DNA of 64,000 nucleotides from Gemmataceae bacterium (GTDB lineage: Bacteria; Planctomycetota; Planctomycetia; Gemmatales; Gemmataceae): positions 1 to 64,000 of the forward strand of contig JAKEET010000012.1 in assembly GCA_022616435.1 (NCBI GenBank). Reading direction: 5' to 3'. The notes below the pieces were generated by a model. That model was not told where the DNA came from, made no database searches, and saw only the letters and a program-made list of their open reading frames with translations. Shown piece after piece: positions 7,448 through 16,796 of the stretch. Made by a program: the position numbers and the translations under genes. How positions within the stretch are numbered: the first letter of the stretch is position 1; the number at the start of each line of letters is the position of its first letter.

Positions 7448-9097
7448 TCACCACTCACACCGCGACGGCGCCCGCTGGACCGCGGCCTGTTCAAGAGCGC
7501 CGCGGACGGCGCCGAGCAGTTCCTGCACCTGGAACGGCTTGGCGACGAAACCGGCGGCTTGACAGCGTTCCACGGCCCGCACCGCCGGCCCGGTCGGATA
7601 GGCGGCGCACAACAGCAACGGCACCTCGGGAGCGAGCAGGCGCAGCTCGGTCAACAGTGTCTGGCCGTCGAAGTCCGACAGCATCCAATCCACGATCACC
7701 AGGCCGATCTGGTCCTTGTGGCGGCGCAGCAGCTCCAGGGCGGGGGCGCCGCCGCCGCAGGCGAGCACGCGGTAGCCGTGCCGCTCCAGGATGTCACGGC
7801 CCATGTTGCGGACCACTTCATGATTGTCGATGATCACGAGCGTGGCGGCCGCCGCCGGCGGACGTGCGACGGCCGGCAACGGCGCCACCAGTCGCGGGAC
7901 AACCAAGTCGAAGCGGGTTCCCTGGCCGGGCGCGCTGTGGCATTCCAGCCAGCCGTCGTGGTCCTTGGCGATGCTGGCGGCGACGGCCAGGCCGAGGCCG
8001 GTCCCGGCGCCGATGCCCTTGGTGGAAAAAAACGGCTCGAACATGTGGTCGAGCACTTCGGCGGACACGCCGGCGCCGGTGTCGCTGACCCGCAGGCGCA
8101 CGAACTCGCCGGCGCGACTTTCCGGGTGCTGGGCCGCCTCGACAGCAGGTGGTGGCGCGGGCTGGGGCGCGGACTGAGGCGCGGACTGGGGCGCCGGCTG
8201 AGCGGCCGCGTCGTCAGTGTCCGTTGGCTTGCACGCCGATTCCGGGACCAGCGTGATCGCCTGGGTCTGCACGGTCAGCGTGCCGCCCTCGGGCATGGCG
8301 TCGTGGGCGTTGCGGATCAGCTGGCGGAGGAGCTGTTGCATCTGCCCCGGATCCATCACCGCCAGGGCGGCGCCGGCCTCGAGCCGCTGGACCAGCTCGA
8401 TCGCGGCGGGGATGGCGACCCCGGTCAACGCGTGGCGGATGCACTCGTCGAACAGCACGTGTCGCGGCCGGGGCTGCAGCCGCCGCGAGAACACCAGGAG
8501 CTGCCGGGTCAGCTCGGCCGCGCGCTGGCCGGCAGCCTCGGCATGGTGCAAGAGCTCGATGATGTGGTCGCCGTCGAGTCCGACGGCACGGGCGATTTCG
8601 AGCTGAGCCAGCGTGACGTTGCCGAGCACCACGGTCAAGAGGTTGTTGAAATCGTGGGCGATGCCGCCCGCCAGCTGGGCGACGGCGCTCATCTTCTGGG
8701 CTTGCCGCAGCTGGTTCTCCAGGCGGCGTTGCTCGGTGATGTCCCAGAAAATGCCGAGAATGCCTTCGATCCGCCCGTCGGCGCCGCGCACCGGCGACTT
8801 GACGACGCGCACCGTCCGCAGCTCGCCGTTCTGCAGGTTCTGTTCTTCGACCCCGCGCGGCGTCCCCTCGAGCAGGATGAGCAGGTCGTCGGCCCGGTAT
8901 TTTTCGGCGAGGCCGCGCGGGTAGAAGGCGAAATCGTCGCGGCCGAGAACGTCGCCGCGGTCGCGGCCCAGCCCGGCGCAGAAGGCCCGGTTGACGGCCA
9001 CGAAGCGGCCGTCGCGGTCCTTGAGGAAGACGCTCTGCGTGAGGTGATCAAGCAGAGCCTGTTCCGGCGCATGCAACGATGATGCAACGGGAGCCAC
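7448..9097 (-). CDS. Hybrid histidine kinase (PAS, kinase, receiver)
   Basis: A 549-residue soluble sensor kinase. Residues 12-125 form a PAS/PAC domain (FLKDRDGRFVAVNRAFCAGLG), then a HisKA-like box with GGIAHDFNNLLTVVLGN carries the phospho-accepting histidine. The ATPase domain shows the N box (LIRNAHDAMPEGG), G1 (VSDTGAGV) and G2 (GTGLGLAV). An insert rich in Pro, Ala and Gln separates the N and G1 boxes. The C-terminal receiver (about 430-545) has its phosphorylation aspartate in LVIVDWMLSDFDG and a conserved lysine in VAKPF. The start is GTG. No membrane segment or partner regulator is adjacent, so the signal is unknown. Confidence 0.9.
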   Translation of the reverse strand: MAPVASSLHAPEQALLDHLTQSVFLKDRDGRFVAVNRAFCAGLGRDRGDVLGRDDFAFYPRGLAEKYRADDLLILLEGTPRGVEEQNLQNGELRTVRVVKSPVRGADGRIEGILGIFWDITEQRRLENQLRQAQKMSAVAQLAGGIAHDFNNLLTVVLGNVTLAQLEIARAVGLDGDHIIELLHHAEAAGQRAAELTRQLLVFSRRLQPRPRHVLFDECIRHALTGVAIPAAIELVQRLEAGAALAVMDPGQMQQLLRQLIRNAHDAMPEGGTLTVQTQAITLVPESACKPTDTDDAAAQPAPQSAPQSAPQPAPPPAVEAAQHPESRAGEFVRLRVSDTGAGVSAEVLDHMFEPFFSTKGIGAGTGLGLAVAASIAKDHDGWLECHSAPGQGTRFDLVVPRLVAPLPAVARPPAAAATLVIIDNHEVVRNMGRDILERHGYRVLACGGGAPALELLRRHKDQIGLVIVDWMLSDFDGQTLLTELRLLAPEVPLLLCAAYPTGPAVRAVERCQAAGFVAKPFQVQELLGAVRGALEQAAVQRAPSRCEW

Positions 9098-9345
9098 GAG
9101 CGCGTCTCGCAGGGATCACGACGGAGTCCGCACCACCGAGTGCAGACGCAACGGAATGAGGGCGCGGAGGATCGCCACGGGACGGGGTGGGGTTCCGGCA
9201 ACGGAGGCACGCTGGGGCGAGCGAGGGGGCTGCTCTTCAGCAACCCTAGCTCGCAATCGAGTGGCAGGCAAGGAATCCGGTTGCTGACGCCCCGGCCGAT
9301 GGCGTAGATTGAGGTCATGTTTCGGCCCTGGTTCCGAGAGTTATC

Positions 9346-11514
9346 ATGCGTTTCCTCGCTGGAATCGTCGCGGCTGGCCTGATCTCGACCGCGGCAGGCT
9401 TTGGCAATGACGCCCCCGCCGAGCGGCCCATCGACCTCGCCCAGATCGACCTCGCCCAGATCGACCTCGCCCAGATTGACCTCGCCCAGATCGACCTCGC
9501 CCAGATTGACCTCGCCCAGATTGACCTCGCCAAGATCGACGCCCAGGTCAAGCCGGTGGACCGGCTGCACTGGTCCTTTCAGCCGGTCGAGAAGCCGGCC
9601 ATCCCGGCGGTCAAGGACAAGGGGTGGGTGCGCAATCCCATCGACGCGTTCGTGCTGGCCGGGCTGGAAGAGCAGGGGTGGCGGCCGGCGGCGGCGGTCG
9701 AGCCGCGGGCGCTGGTGCGGCGGCTGTACTTCGACCTGATCGGCTTGCCGCCGAGCCCCGACGCAATCGAGGAGTTTGTCCGGGCGTGGGATGCCGCGAG
9801 CGCGAAACGGCAAGCCCGCGTGCTGCTCGACAGGGTGGTGGGACAATTGCTGGCCAGCCCGCAGCACGGCGAACGCTGGGGACGCCACTGGCTGGACGTG
9901 GTCCGCTATGCCGAGAGCAACGGTTATGAGCGCGACGCGGCCAAGCCGAACATCTGGCGTTACCGGGACTACGTGATCCGCGCCGTCAACGACGACAAGC
10001 CGTTCGACCGCTTCATCATCGAGCAGCTCGCCGGGGATGAACTCGATTCTCTCCCCTCTACCCATCGGGGGAGAGGGGCCGGGGGTGAGGGGATGACCGC
10101 CGACACGCTCATCGCCCTGGGCTTCAATCGCCTGGGCCCGTGGGACGACGAGCCGGCCGATCCGAAGGAGGACCGCTTCGATCAGCTCGACGATCTGGTG
10201 AACGCCACGTCGTCGGCATTTCTCGGTCTGACCCTGGCGTGCTGCCGCTGTCACGATCACAAGTTCGAGCCGCTGACCATGCACGATTACTACCGCATGG
10301 CGGCGATCTTCAATCCGCTCGACCGGCCGCGCAAGGGCCGCACCGAGCTGGACCTGCCGGTCGGGACTCGGCAGCAGCTCGATCAGGAAGCGGAGCGCAA
10401 CCGCAAGATCGCGGAGTTGATCAAGGGCTTACCCGCGGACAAGACGCTGCCGGCGGAGGTCGCCGAGCAGGTCGCCCGGCTGAAACAGCACACGCCCAGC
10501 TTGCCGCGCGGTTACTTCCTGCACGAGCCCGGGCCGACGCCGCCGGACACGCACCTGTTGGTTCGCGGCAAGGCGACGCGGCCGGGGCCGAAGGTGGCGC
10601 CGGGGCTGCCGACGGTGCTGGTGGACCGGCAGCCGGCGTTTCCAGCGCCCGGCGTCCACACCAGCCGGCGGCGCTTGACGCTGGCCCGCTGGATCGCCAG
10701 CCCGCAAAATCCGTTGACCGCGCGGGTGATCGTCAATCGCGTCTGGGCCTGGCACTTCGGCGAGGGCCTGGTCCGCACGCCCAACGACTTCGGCGTCATG
10801 GGCGCCGCGCCGACGCATCCGGAGCTGCTCGACTGGCTCGCGGCGACGTTCGTCGACAACGGCTGGTCGCTCAAGCAGCTGCATCGCTTGATCGTCACGA
10901 GCAACACCTATCAGATGAGCAAGCGCTGGAACGCCGAATATGCCGCCGCCGACCCGGAGAACCAGCGGCTGTGGCGTTTCCCGGTGAAACGGCTCGAAGT
11001 CGAAGCCATCCGCGACGCGATGCTGGCGGTCAGCGGCCGCTTGAATCCGGCCATGTACGGCCCCAGTATCTATCCGGAAGTGCCGAAGGAAGCGCTGGCG
11101 GGCAACAGCGATCCGGACAAGATCTGGAAGGCGTTTGACGAAGTCGAAGCGTCGCGCCGCACCGTGTACGCGTTCATCAAGCGTTCGTTCGTGGTGCCGC
11201 TGCTCGAGACGCTCGACCTGTGCGACACGACCCGCCCGGCGGACAAGCGGCTGGTCACGACGGTGGCGCCGCAAGCGCTGATGCTCTTCAACGGCGACTT
11301 CGTGAATCGCCAGGCAAGACACTTTGCCGACCGGCTGCGGCGCGAGGCAGGGGAGGACCGCGGCAAGCAGATCGAGCGCGCGTATCTGCTGGCGCTGGGC
11401 CGGGCGCCGTCGGCCATGGAACGGAGGGTGATGGGCGAGTTTCTGGAGCGTGAAACGTTGGAGCAGATGTGCCGGGTAGTGCTGAATCTGAATGAGTTTG
11501 TGTATGTGGATTGA
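9346..11514 (+). CDS. Exported DUF1549/DUF1553 planctomycete protein
   Basis: A 722-residue protein with an N-terminal signal peptide, then seven tandem copies of IDLAQ (residues about 29-63), a DUF1549 domain (about 75-310) containing a CCRCHDHKFEP CxxCH motif, and a C-terminal DUF1553 domain (about 440-720) with NRVWAWHFGEGLVRTPNDFG. These proteins are abundant in planctomycetes and are usually paired with DUF1501 proteins; they are suspected to bind haem in the cell envelope, but function is not established. There is no N-terminal cytochrome-like PSC domain. A G-rich repeat adds about 15 residues near 234-250. The partner DUF1501 gene is 2 kb downstream on the other strand. Confidence 0.9.
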   Translation: MRFLAGIVAAGLISTAAGFGNDAPAERPIDLAQIDLAQIDLAQIDLAQIDLAQIDLAQIDLAKIDAQVKPVDRLHWSFQPVEKPAIPAVKDKGWVRNPIDAFVLAGLEEQGWRPAAAVEPRALVRRLYFDLIGLPPSPDAIEEFVRAWDAASAKRQARVLLDRVVGQLLASPQHGERWGRHWLDVVRYAESNGYERDAAKPNIWRYRDYVIRAVNDDKPFDRFIIEQLAGDELDSLPSTHRGRGAGGEGMTADTLIALGFNRLGPWDDEPADPKEDRFDQLDDLVNATSSAFLGLTLACCRCHDHKFEPLTMHDYYRMAAIFNPLDRPRKGRTELDLPVGTRQQLDQEAERNRKIAELIKGLPADKTLPAEVAEQVARLKQHTPSLPRGYFLHEPGPTPPDTHLLVRGKATRPGPKVAPGLPTVLVDRQPAFPAPGVHTSRRRLTLARWIASPQNPLTARVIVNRVWAWHFGEGLVRTPNDFGVMGAAPTHPELLDWLAATFVDNGWSLKQLHRLIVTSNTYQMSKRWNAEYAAADPENQRLWRFPVKRLEVEAIRDAMLAVSGRLNPAMYGPSIYPEVPKEALAGNSDPDKIWKAFDEVEASRRTVYAFIKRSFVVPLLETLDLCDTTRPADKRLVTTVAPQALMLFNGDFVNRQARHFADRLRREAGEDRGKQIERAYLLALGRAPSAMERRVMGEFLERETLEQMCRVVLNLNEFVYVD
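9430..9534 (+). repeat. Seven-copy 15-bp tandem repeat in coding sequence
   Basis: Seven units of ATCGACCTCGCCCAG, with T/C changes in the third base of the Ile codon and a final Lys codon, encode (IDLAQ)6-IDLAK just after the signal peptide. Confidence 0.95.
10049..10093. repeat. C/G-run hairpin repeat inside DUF1549 gene
   Basis: CTCCCCTCTACCCATCGGGGGAGAGGGG followed by GGGGGTGAGGGG forms a hairpin-capable repeat that is translated in frame as SLPSTHRGRGAGGEG. It belongs to the same loose family as 1360-1401. Elsewhere in planctomycetes this kind of repeat is common. Confidence 0.75.
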
Positions 11515-11564
11515 GATTGGCAAAACGCTGATGCGATAGAATAGAGAATCCTGAGGACCGTCCC

Positions 11565-12356
11565 ATGCCATTGTTCGATCACTTTCATCCGCCGCTGTAC
11601 CCGCATCATCATTGGGAGTCGTTCCATTCCAACTGGGCGACGCGCATTGCCGATGGCATTGCGGCGCTGCTGCCGCCGGATTTTCAGGTCGAAGAGCACA
11701 CGCACGCCGGCGTCGGTTTCGAGATCGATGTGGCCGCGTATCAGGAACAGGCTTCTGCGGTCAACACCGCCTCCGGCGGCGCGGCCGCCAGCGGCGCGGC
11801 CGCCAGCGGCGCGGCCGTGGCAACTCTGGCCGCGCCGGCCTATGCTCCGCCGGTCCCGGACCACACGATTCCGGCAGCATTTCCGGACACGTTCGAGGTC
11901 CGCGTGTTCAACACTGCCGCCGGCCTGACGTTGGTCGGCGTCATTGAGCTGGTGAGCCCGGCCAACAAGGATCGACCGGCCGAGCGACTCGCCTTTGTCA
12001 CCAAGTGCGCCAGTTACCTGGCCCAGGGCGTCAGCCTGATCGTGATGGATGTGGTGACCAACCGCCACGCCAACTTGCACAACGAGATCATGCGCGTGAT
12101 GGAGGCGGGAGAGGACCTTACACTGCCGGACAACGTGCATCTGTACGCCACCGCGTATCGACCTGCCGTGCGCGGCGAGAAAGACGAGCTCGACATGTGG
12201 CTGCGGCCGTTGGCGCTCGGCGCTCCGTTGCCGACGATGCCGTTGCGCCTGATCGGCGACCTGTTCGTGCCGGTCGACTTTGAGGCGGCGTATCTGGAGG
12301 CCTATCGCCGACGCCGCCTGCCTGAGTTGTCGCTGTTCGGTGCTGCGAATGAATGA
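11565..12356 (+). CDS. DUF4058 family protein
   Basis: A 263-residue protein starting MPLFDHFHPPLYPHHHWESFHSNWATRIAD, which is the hallmark of DUF4058, a family common in planctomycetes and cyanobacteria and of unknown function. It has no signal peptide. A PD-(D/E)xK-like pattern may exist in the middle (FEVRVFNTAAGLTLVGVIELVSPANK), as E-x-VSP-x-NK is reminiscent of nuclease-fold proteins, but this is only a suggestion. A 15-bp tandem repeat (11778-11818) adds the Ala/Ser/Gly stretch near residues 70-88. Confidence 0.85.
   Translation: MPLFDHFHPPLYPHHHWESFHSNWATRIADGIAALLPPDFQVEEHTHAGVGFEIDVAAYQEQASAVNTASGGAAASGAAASGAAVATLAAPAYAPPVPDHTIPAAFPDTFEVRVFNTAAGLTLVGVIELVSPANKDRPAERLAFVTKCASYLAQGVSLIVMDVVTNRHANLHNEIMRVMEAGEDLTLPDNVHLYATAYRPAVRGEKDELDMWLRPLALGAPLPTMPLRLIGDLFVPVDFEAAYLEAYRRRRLPELSLFGAANE
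11778..11818 (+). repeat. 15-bp tandem repeat in DUF4058 gene
   Basis: Unit GGCGCGGCCGCCAGC occurs 2.7 times in frame and encodes GAAAS repeats. Confidence 0.85.
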
Positions 12357-12425
12357 GCATGACTTTGAGGTGGCCGCGGCCGATTGAATCATCGCTCGAC
12401 AAAACCGGGAATTACGAGATCGACC

Positions 12426-13385
12426 GTGTTGTCGTTGGATCAAATCTGTCAGGCCCAGCATCGTCTGCGCGGCCTCGTGCACCGCACGCCCCTGGCGCAC
12501 TCGGCGGCGCTGAGCGCGCGCCTGGGGGCGCGGGCGTACCTGAAACTGGAATGCCTGCAAAAGACCGGATCGTTCAAGCCGCGCGGGGCGTTCCACAAGC
12601 TCCTGTCGCTGTCCGCGGACGAGCGCCGCCAGGGCGCGGTGGCGGTCAGCGGCGGCAACCACGCCCAGGGCCTGGCCTATGCCGCCCGGCAGCTCGGCGT
12701 GTCCGCCACACTCGCCATGCCCGCCAGCACGCCGCGCAACTACCTCGACGCCACCCGCGACTACGGCGCCGAAATCATCCTCACGCCCGACATCCGTGCC
12801 GCGTTCGACGAGGTCAAACGTCTGCAAGCCGCCGGCCGGGTGCTCGTCCACCCCTTCGACGATCCGCTCGTCGCCGCCGGGCAAGGAACGATCGGCCTGG
12901 AGATTCTCGAGGATGCGCCGGCCGTCACCCACGTCTACGTCAGCATCGGCGGCGGCGGCTTGATCTCCGGCGTGGCGGCCGCCGTCAAGGCGATCAAGCC
13001 CGAGGCCCACATCATCGGCGTCGAGACGCACGGCGCCGACGCCATGGCCCGCGCCCTGGCGGCCGGCAAGCCGGTGGAGCTGCCGGGGATCACGTCGATC
13101 GCGCGGACCCTGGGCGCGCCCTGCGTGTCCGACTTCACGCTGGCGCACGTCCGCGCCCTGGTGGATGAGGTGGTGGTGGTCGATGACGCCGCCACGGTCC
13201 AGGCCCTGTTCTGGCTGCTGGAGCGCACCAAGCACCTGCTGGAACCGGCAGCCGCGTGCTGCCTGGTCGCCGCCGAGCGCCACCAAGACCGCCGGCAGCC
13301 GGGCGATCACCTGGTGCTGCTCGCCTGTGGCGGCAACGTGTCGGCGGAGGATTTATGCGGGTTTCGGCAGCGGTTTGTGGGGTAG
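12426..13385 (+). CDS. Threonine/serine dehydratase, PLP-dependent fold type II
   Basis: A protein of about 319 residues that should deaminate threonine or serine to the 2-oxo acid. The PLP lysine is in TGSFKPRGA, the phosphate-contacting Asn loop in SGGNHAQG and the glycine-rich phosphate loop in SIGGGGLISG. There is no C-terminal ACT-like regulatory domain, which points to the catabolic (TdcB-type) or serine racemase-like branch rather than long feedback-inhibited IlvA. I use GTG 12426, just before LSLDQICQAQHRLRG; the upstream TTG at 12384 would add 14 poorly conserved residues. Confidence 0.85.
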   Translation: MLSLDQICQAQHRLRGLVHRTPLAHSAALSARLGARAYLKLECLQKTGSFKPRGAFHKLLSLSADERRQGAVAVSGGNHAQGLAYAARQLGVSATLAMPASTPRNYLDATRDYGAEIILTPDIRAAFDEVKRLQAAGRVLVHPFDDPLVAAGQGTIGLEILEDAPAVTHVYVSIGGGGLISGVAAAVKAIKPEAHIIGVETHGADAMARALAAGKPVELPGITSIARTLGAPCVSDFTLAHVRALVDEVVVVDDAATVQALFWLLERTKHLLEPAAACCLVAAERHQDRRQPGDHLVLLACGGNVSAEDLCGFRQRFVG

Positions 13386-13398
13386 CTAGGCGTATCTT

Positions 13399-13470
13399 GG
13401 CGAGCGGCGCGGCGTAAGCCCGCCGTGGTTTGACCCAGGTCCACGGCGGGCTGACGCCGCGCCGCTCGCC
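13399..13470. repeat. Paired inverted repeat between convergent genes
   Basis: GGCGAGCGGCGCGGCGTAAG and the following bases at 13399-13428 are repeated inverted at 13441-13470 with few mismatches. Placed between the ends of convergent genes, it could end transcription from both sides, though no T-run is visible. Confidence 0.75.
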
Positions 13471-13483
13471 GGTGTCCGCGTGG

Positions 13484-14878
13484 CTAGATCAAACCGGGTA
13501 TCGGCGCCCACCCGGTCATCGTCTGCGCGATCTCGCGCGACAAGCCGGGGACGAGACGCAATTCGCCGACGTCGAACAGCGTGTGCAGAATGGTGGCGAT
13601 CAGGTTCTGGATGCGGACGGGATTCGACGCCGGTTCGCCGCCGTTGCGGTCGGAGCGGCCGATGACTTGCCCCATGTTCAGTCCGCCGCCGGCCAAGAGC
13701 AGCGGCGCCAGGTTGCCCCAGTGGTCGCGGCCGCCGTTGCGGTTGATGCGCGGCGTCCGGCCCATCTCGCCGCAGACCACGAGCAGGATCTTGTCCGACA
13801 GGCCTCGCGCCTCGATGTCCGCCAGGTACGCGGACAGGGCCCAGTCGAGCGGCACGCCCATGTAGCCCATGCCTTCGCCGACCGGGGCGTTGTTCACGTC
13901 GGAGTGCATGTCCCAGACGAAGTTGGTCGTGACCGTGACGAAGCCGCAGCCGCGCTCGCACAGCCGGCGGGCCAGGAGCAGGAGCTTGCCGAGCGACTTG
14001 GCGTTGTCGACGTAGTTGTTGTAGTTGCGCCACTTGCGGTCGATGTTCTCGGGCCGGACCAGGGTCGAGGTGTCGTAGCGATCCACCAGCCGCGGGTCTT
14101 CCCTCGACAGGTCGAACGCATCGGCGACGCCGCCCAGCACCGTCGACAGGGCCTGGTCGCGGACGCGGTCCATGCCGTCGAGCAGCCGCGCCTCGGCGAG
14201 CTGCCACTGCACCTGGTCGAGCTGACCCAGGAGCCGGCGGCGGTCGTCGAGCCGGGCCATCGGGATGTGCAGCCGCATGTCGTTCTGGGCGTTGGAGCCG
14301 TTGCTCGGATCAAACGGCGCGTAGCCGTTGCCCAGGCTGCCCGTGGCGTTGAAGCGCCCGAAATTCGAGACGCCGGCCTGCGTGCTCGGATCGACCGAGC
14401 GCGGAAACAAGAGCACATTGGTCGGGATGCCGGTCGCCGGATGATTACGGCCGGCGACACGGGAGTAGATCGAACCGAGGTTGGCGCCGAAGGTATCGCG
14501 GCCGACGATCGGCTTGATGTCGTGATTGCCGTCGCCGGTGACGAAGGAGCGGACAATGGAGACCTTGTCGGCCATGGCGGCGAGCCGTGGGAAGGTGCCG
14601 CCGAAGGCGATGCCGGGGAGGCAGGTGCGGACCGCGCCGGTGGCGCTGCGGAACTCGGCCGCCGCGCTCATGTGCGGATCGAACGTCTCGATCTGGCTGG
14701 GCCCGCCGTGCAGGAACAGGAAGATGACCGACTTGTCGGCAACGAGCGGCCGGCCCTCGGCGGCGCGAGCCTTGGCGGCCAGCAGATCGGTGAGGCACAA
14801 CCCGCCCAGGCCCAGACTGCCGACGCGCAGGAACGAGCGGCGGCCGATGCGGCGGTCGTGATCGAAGATGGTGAGCAT
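13484..14878 (-). CDS. Tat-exported DUF1501 protein
   Basis: A 464-residue protein with a twin-arginine-type signal (RRIGRRSFLRVGSLGLGGL) and the DUF1501 body: FLFLHGGPSQIETFDPH, GFVTVTTNFVWDMHSD and GEMGRTPRINRNGGRDHW. DUF1501 proteins are related to sulfatase/alkaline-phosphatase superfamily folds and are typical partners of DUF1549/DUF1553 proteins in planctomycetes. ATG 14878 is preceded by a GGGGGGAA ribosome site; the upstream extension in the same frame is not coding-like. Confidence 0.9.
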   Translation of the reverse strand: MLTIFDHDRRIGRRSFLRVGSLGLGGLCLTDLLAAKARAAEGRPLVADKSVIFLFLHGGPSQIETFDPHMSAAAEFRSATGAVRTCLPGIAFGGTFPRLAAMADKVSIVRSFVTGDGNHDIKPIVGRDTFGANLGSIYSRVAGRNHPATGIPTNVLLFPRSVDPSTQAGVSNFGRFNATGSLGNGYAPFDPSNGSNAQNDMRLHIPMARLDDRRRLLGQLDQVQWQLAEARLLDGMDRVRDQALSTVLGGVADAFDLSREDPRLVDRYDTSTLVRPENIDRKWRNYNNYVDNAKSLGKLLLLARRLCERGCGFVTVTTNFVWDMHSDVNNAPVGEGMGYMGVPLDWALSAYLADIEARGLSDKILLVVCGEMGRTPRINRNGGRDHWGNLAPLLLAGGGLNMGQVIGRSDRNGGEPASNPVRIQNLIATILHTLFDVGELRLVPGLSREIAQTMTGWAPIPGLI

Positions 14879-14939
14879 GATTTCCCCCCGGCTCAGGTCA
14901 AGGCTATTATGTTGTACCCGAGATGGAGGGGAAATGCAA

Positions 14940-16481
14940 TCATTCAGGCAACACCACATACCCCAACCGCGTGACCCGCGACCGCTCGAATCCCTCGGGC
15001 ACGGCGACGTACCGAACGGGGACGGCGGGAACCCGCGGCGCGACTTGCTTGCGGTACTCGGCACGCCATTGCGGCGGCAGGCGATCGAAGTGGCTCGCGT
15101 CCCAGAGCAGCAGCCGCGGCCGCCGGCCGAGCGTGTCGGGAAGGGTGAAGGCCGGGTAGACGCTGCACACCACCCGCGCCTCGGGGAAGAACAGGCGGAG
15201 ATTGCCGGCTTCGCGATGGCCCAGGGTCAGCACCGGTCCGCCGTGGAAACCGTCGTCGCGCAAGCGCCGGGCCAGGTCGCGATACAGCGCGTCCTGGCTG
15301 TCGTTGCCGCGGGCCTTCGCGACACGGGCCACGGCCACCACGCCGACGCTGACCAGCACGGCACAGGCGAATGCCGGCCATTGCCAGCGCCGGATCGGCT
15401 GCCGCTCCAGCCGCAGGAACAGGACCAGCGGCGTCACCGTGAGCATGGGGAGCATCCAGTACAGCCGGATGTGGGCCAGGCCGCCGGCCAGGACCACCGC
15501 CGTCAACAGCGCCAGCGAGCACGCCAGGAAGCGCTGCAGCCAGCGGGCGAAATCGGCGGCGGCGACATCGGCCGCAGGGCAGGGGCGCCGGGTGAGCGCC
15601 TGCGGAAAACACAGCAGGAACACGGCGATCACCGGACCCGCAATGTAGACGACATTCTCCGCGATGCTGGCCAGCCCGCGCAAGCGGCCGATGACGCCGC
15701 CCCCCTCGGCTGCAAGTCCCTTGGCCTCGATCAGGGCGACGACGTCCTGATAGTGCTCTTGCAGCCACCACAGATGCGGCAACACGATGACCGTAGCAAT
15801 GGCGGCCGACACGAGCAGGCGGCGCAGGTCGAGCCGGCGGCGATAGCCGCGCAGCGACAGGGTCGCGATCACCAGCGCGGCCACAAAGAGGGCGTAGTTG
15901 TACTTGCACAGCGGGCCGAGACCCAGGCACACGCCGAGGAGCACGTACCAGCGCGTGCGGCTGTCGTGCAGGACCCGCAGCGTGGCGTAGAACGTGGCCA
16001 GGCAGAGCGCACACAGTTTCGTCGTGTGGACCCGGTCGTTGACCGCTTCCCAACCGATGGCGGGAATCAGCAGCAGCGCCGCCGCGGCGGCGAGAGCTTG
16101 CCGGCGGTCGCCGAGCATGCAGCGCGCGCTGGCGTAGAGGAACCCATACATGGCGCCGAGGAAGCCGTAGCGCAACACGGTGAGCGTCGCCACCGAATCG
16201 CCGAACACCGCGGCCAGGGCGCGAAAGCACCAGGTCATCAGCGGCGGCTGCGTGTTGTAGCCCCAGGCGAAGGTCTGGCCGAGCACGAACTGCTCGGCCT
16301 CGTCGAACAGCAGGGTTTCATTGCCGAAGAGCCGCAACGTCAGATGGCCGGCGAGGTAGATGACGAGCAGCGCCAGGAACGTCGGCCAGCCGGCGTGCGT
16401 GGCCGCGGAGGATTCCGGCAAACGGGGCGAGCCATCGAGCAATGTCCGGGTGTGCTGGGGCGCGGTGTGCAACGCGGTCAT
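14940..16481 (-). CDS. GT39-type membrane glycosyltransferase (ArnT/PMT-like)
   Basis: A 513-residue integral membrane protein with roughly ten hydrophobic segments. The first extracytoplasmic loop has LLFDEAEQFVLGQTFAWGYNTQPPL, the acidic (DE) loop and aromatic patch typical of polyprenyl-phosphate-sugar-dependent transferases of the GT39/GT83 type. The C-terminal part is a soluble domain (SQDALYRDLARRLRDDG onward). It would move a sugar from a lipid carrier onto a lipid, glycan or protein outside the membrane; the acceptor cannot be told from sequence. It lies 60 bp upstream of the DUF1501 gene on the same strand. Confidence 0.85.
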   Translation of the reverse strand: MTALHTAPQHTRTLLDGSPRLPESSAATHAGWPTFLALLVIYLAGHLTLRLFGNETLLFDEAEQFVLGQTFAWGYNTQPPLMTWCFRALAAVFGDSVATLTVLRYGFLGAMYGFLYASARCMLGDRRQALAAAAALLLIPAIGWEAVNDRVHTTKLCALCLATFYATLRVLHDSRTRWYVLLGVCLGLGPLCKYNYALFVAALVIATLSLRGYRRRLDLRRLLVSAAIATVIVLPHLWWLQEHYQDVVALIEAKGLAAEGGGVIGRLRGLASIAENVVYIAGPVIAVFLLCFPQALTRRPCPAADVAAADFARWLQRFLACSLALLTAVVLAGGLAHIRLYWMLPMLTVTPLVLFLRLERQPIRRWQWPAFACAVLVSVGVVAVARVAKARGNDSQDALYRDLARRLRDDGFHGGPVLTLGHREAGNLRLFFPEARVVCSVYPAFTLPDTLGRRPRLLLWDASHFDRLPPQWRAEYRKQVAPRVPAVPVRYVAVPEGFERSRVTRLGYVVLPE

Positions 16482-16617
16482 GATTCACGTTGGCGGAAAT
16501 AAGGAAGCCAGGCAGCCGCGCCGCCTGCCTGGCGGCCGGCGACGCCGCCCGGTTTTAGCGAAAAGAGGGGGATGGGCACAAGTTCAGTTCGACGACGGCA
16601 TCTCTCGTCCCCAACTT

Positions 16618-16719
16618 ATTTAGCCGGCGAGCTTGCTCGCCGCGGACCGTATCCCGTGCTTGACAACCAATGCCCCATGGCTGACGCTGCCCACGGCGAG
16701 CAAGCTCGCCGGCTAAATG
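16618..16719. repeat. Paired inverted repeat, AGCCGGCGAGCTTGCTCGCC family
   Basis: The arm at 16618-16644 recurs inverted at 16692-16719. It occupies most of the 315-bp space between the glycosyltransferase and peptidase starts. I see no other feature there. Confidence 0.85.
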
Positions 16720-16796
16720 AGCCACCCGGAGTTTTTGCATGCATGAGGCGGCGGATTCGGATAAAACCAGCGGAGGCGCCCCCGGAGCGGACCAAC

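Noticed and set aside
9430-9534. CRISPR-like array
   Set aside because: The units are contiguous 15-bp coding repeats without spacers.
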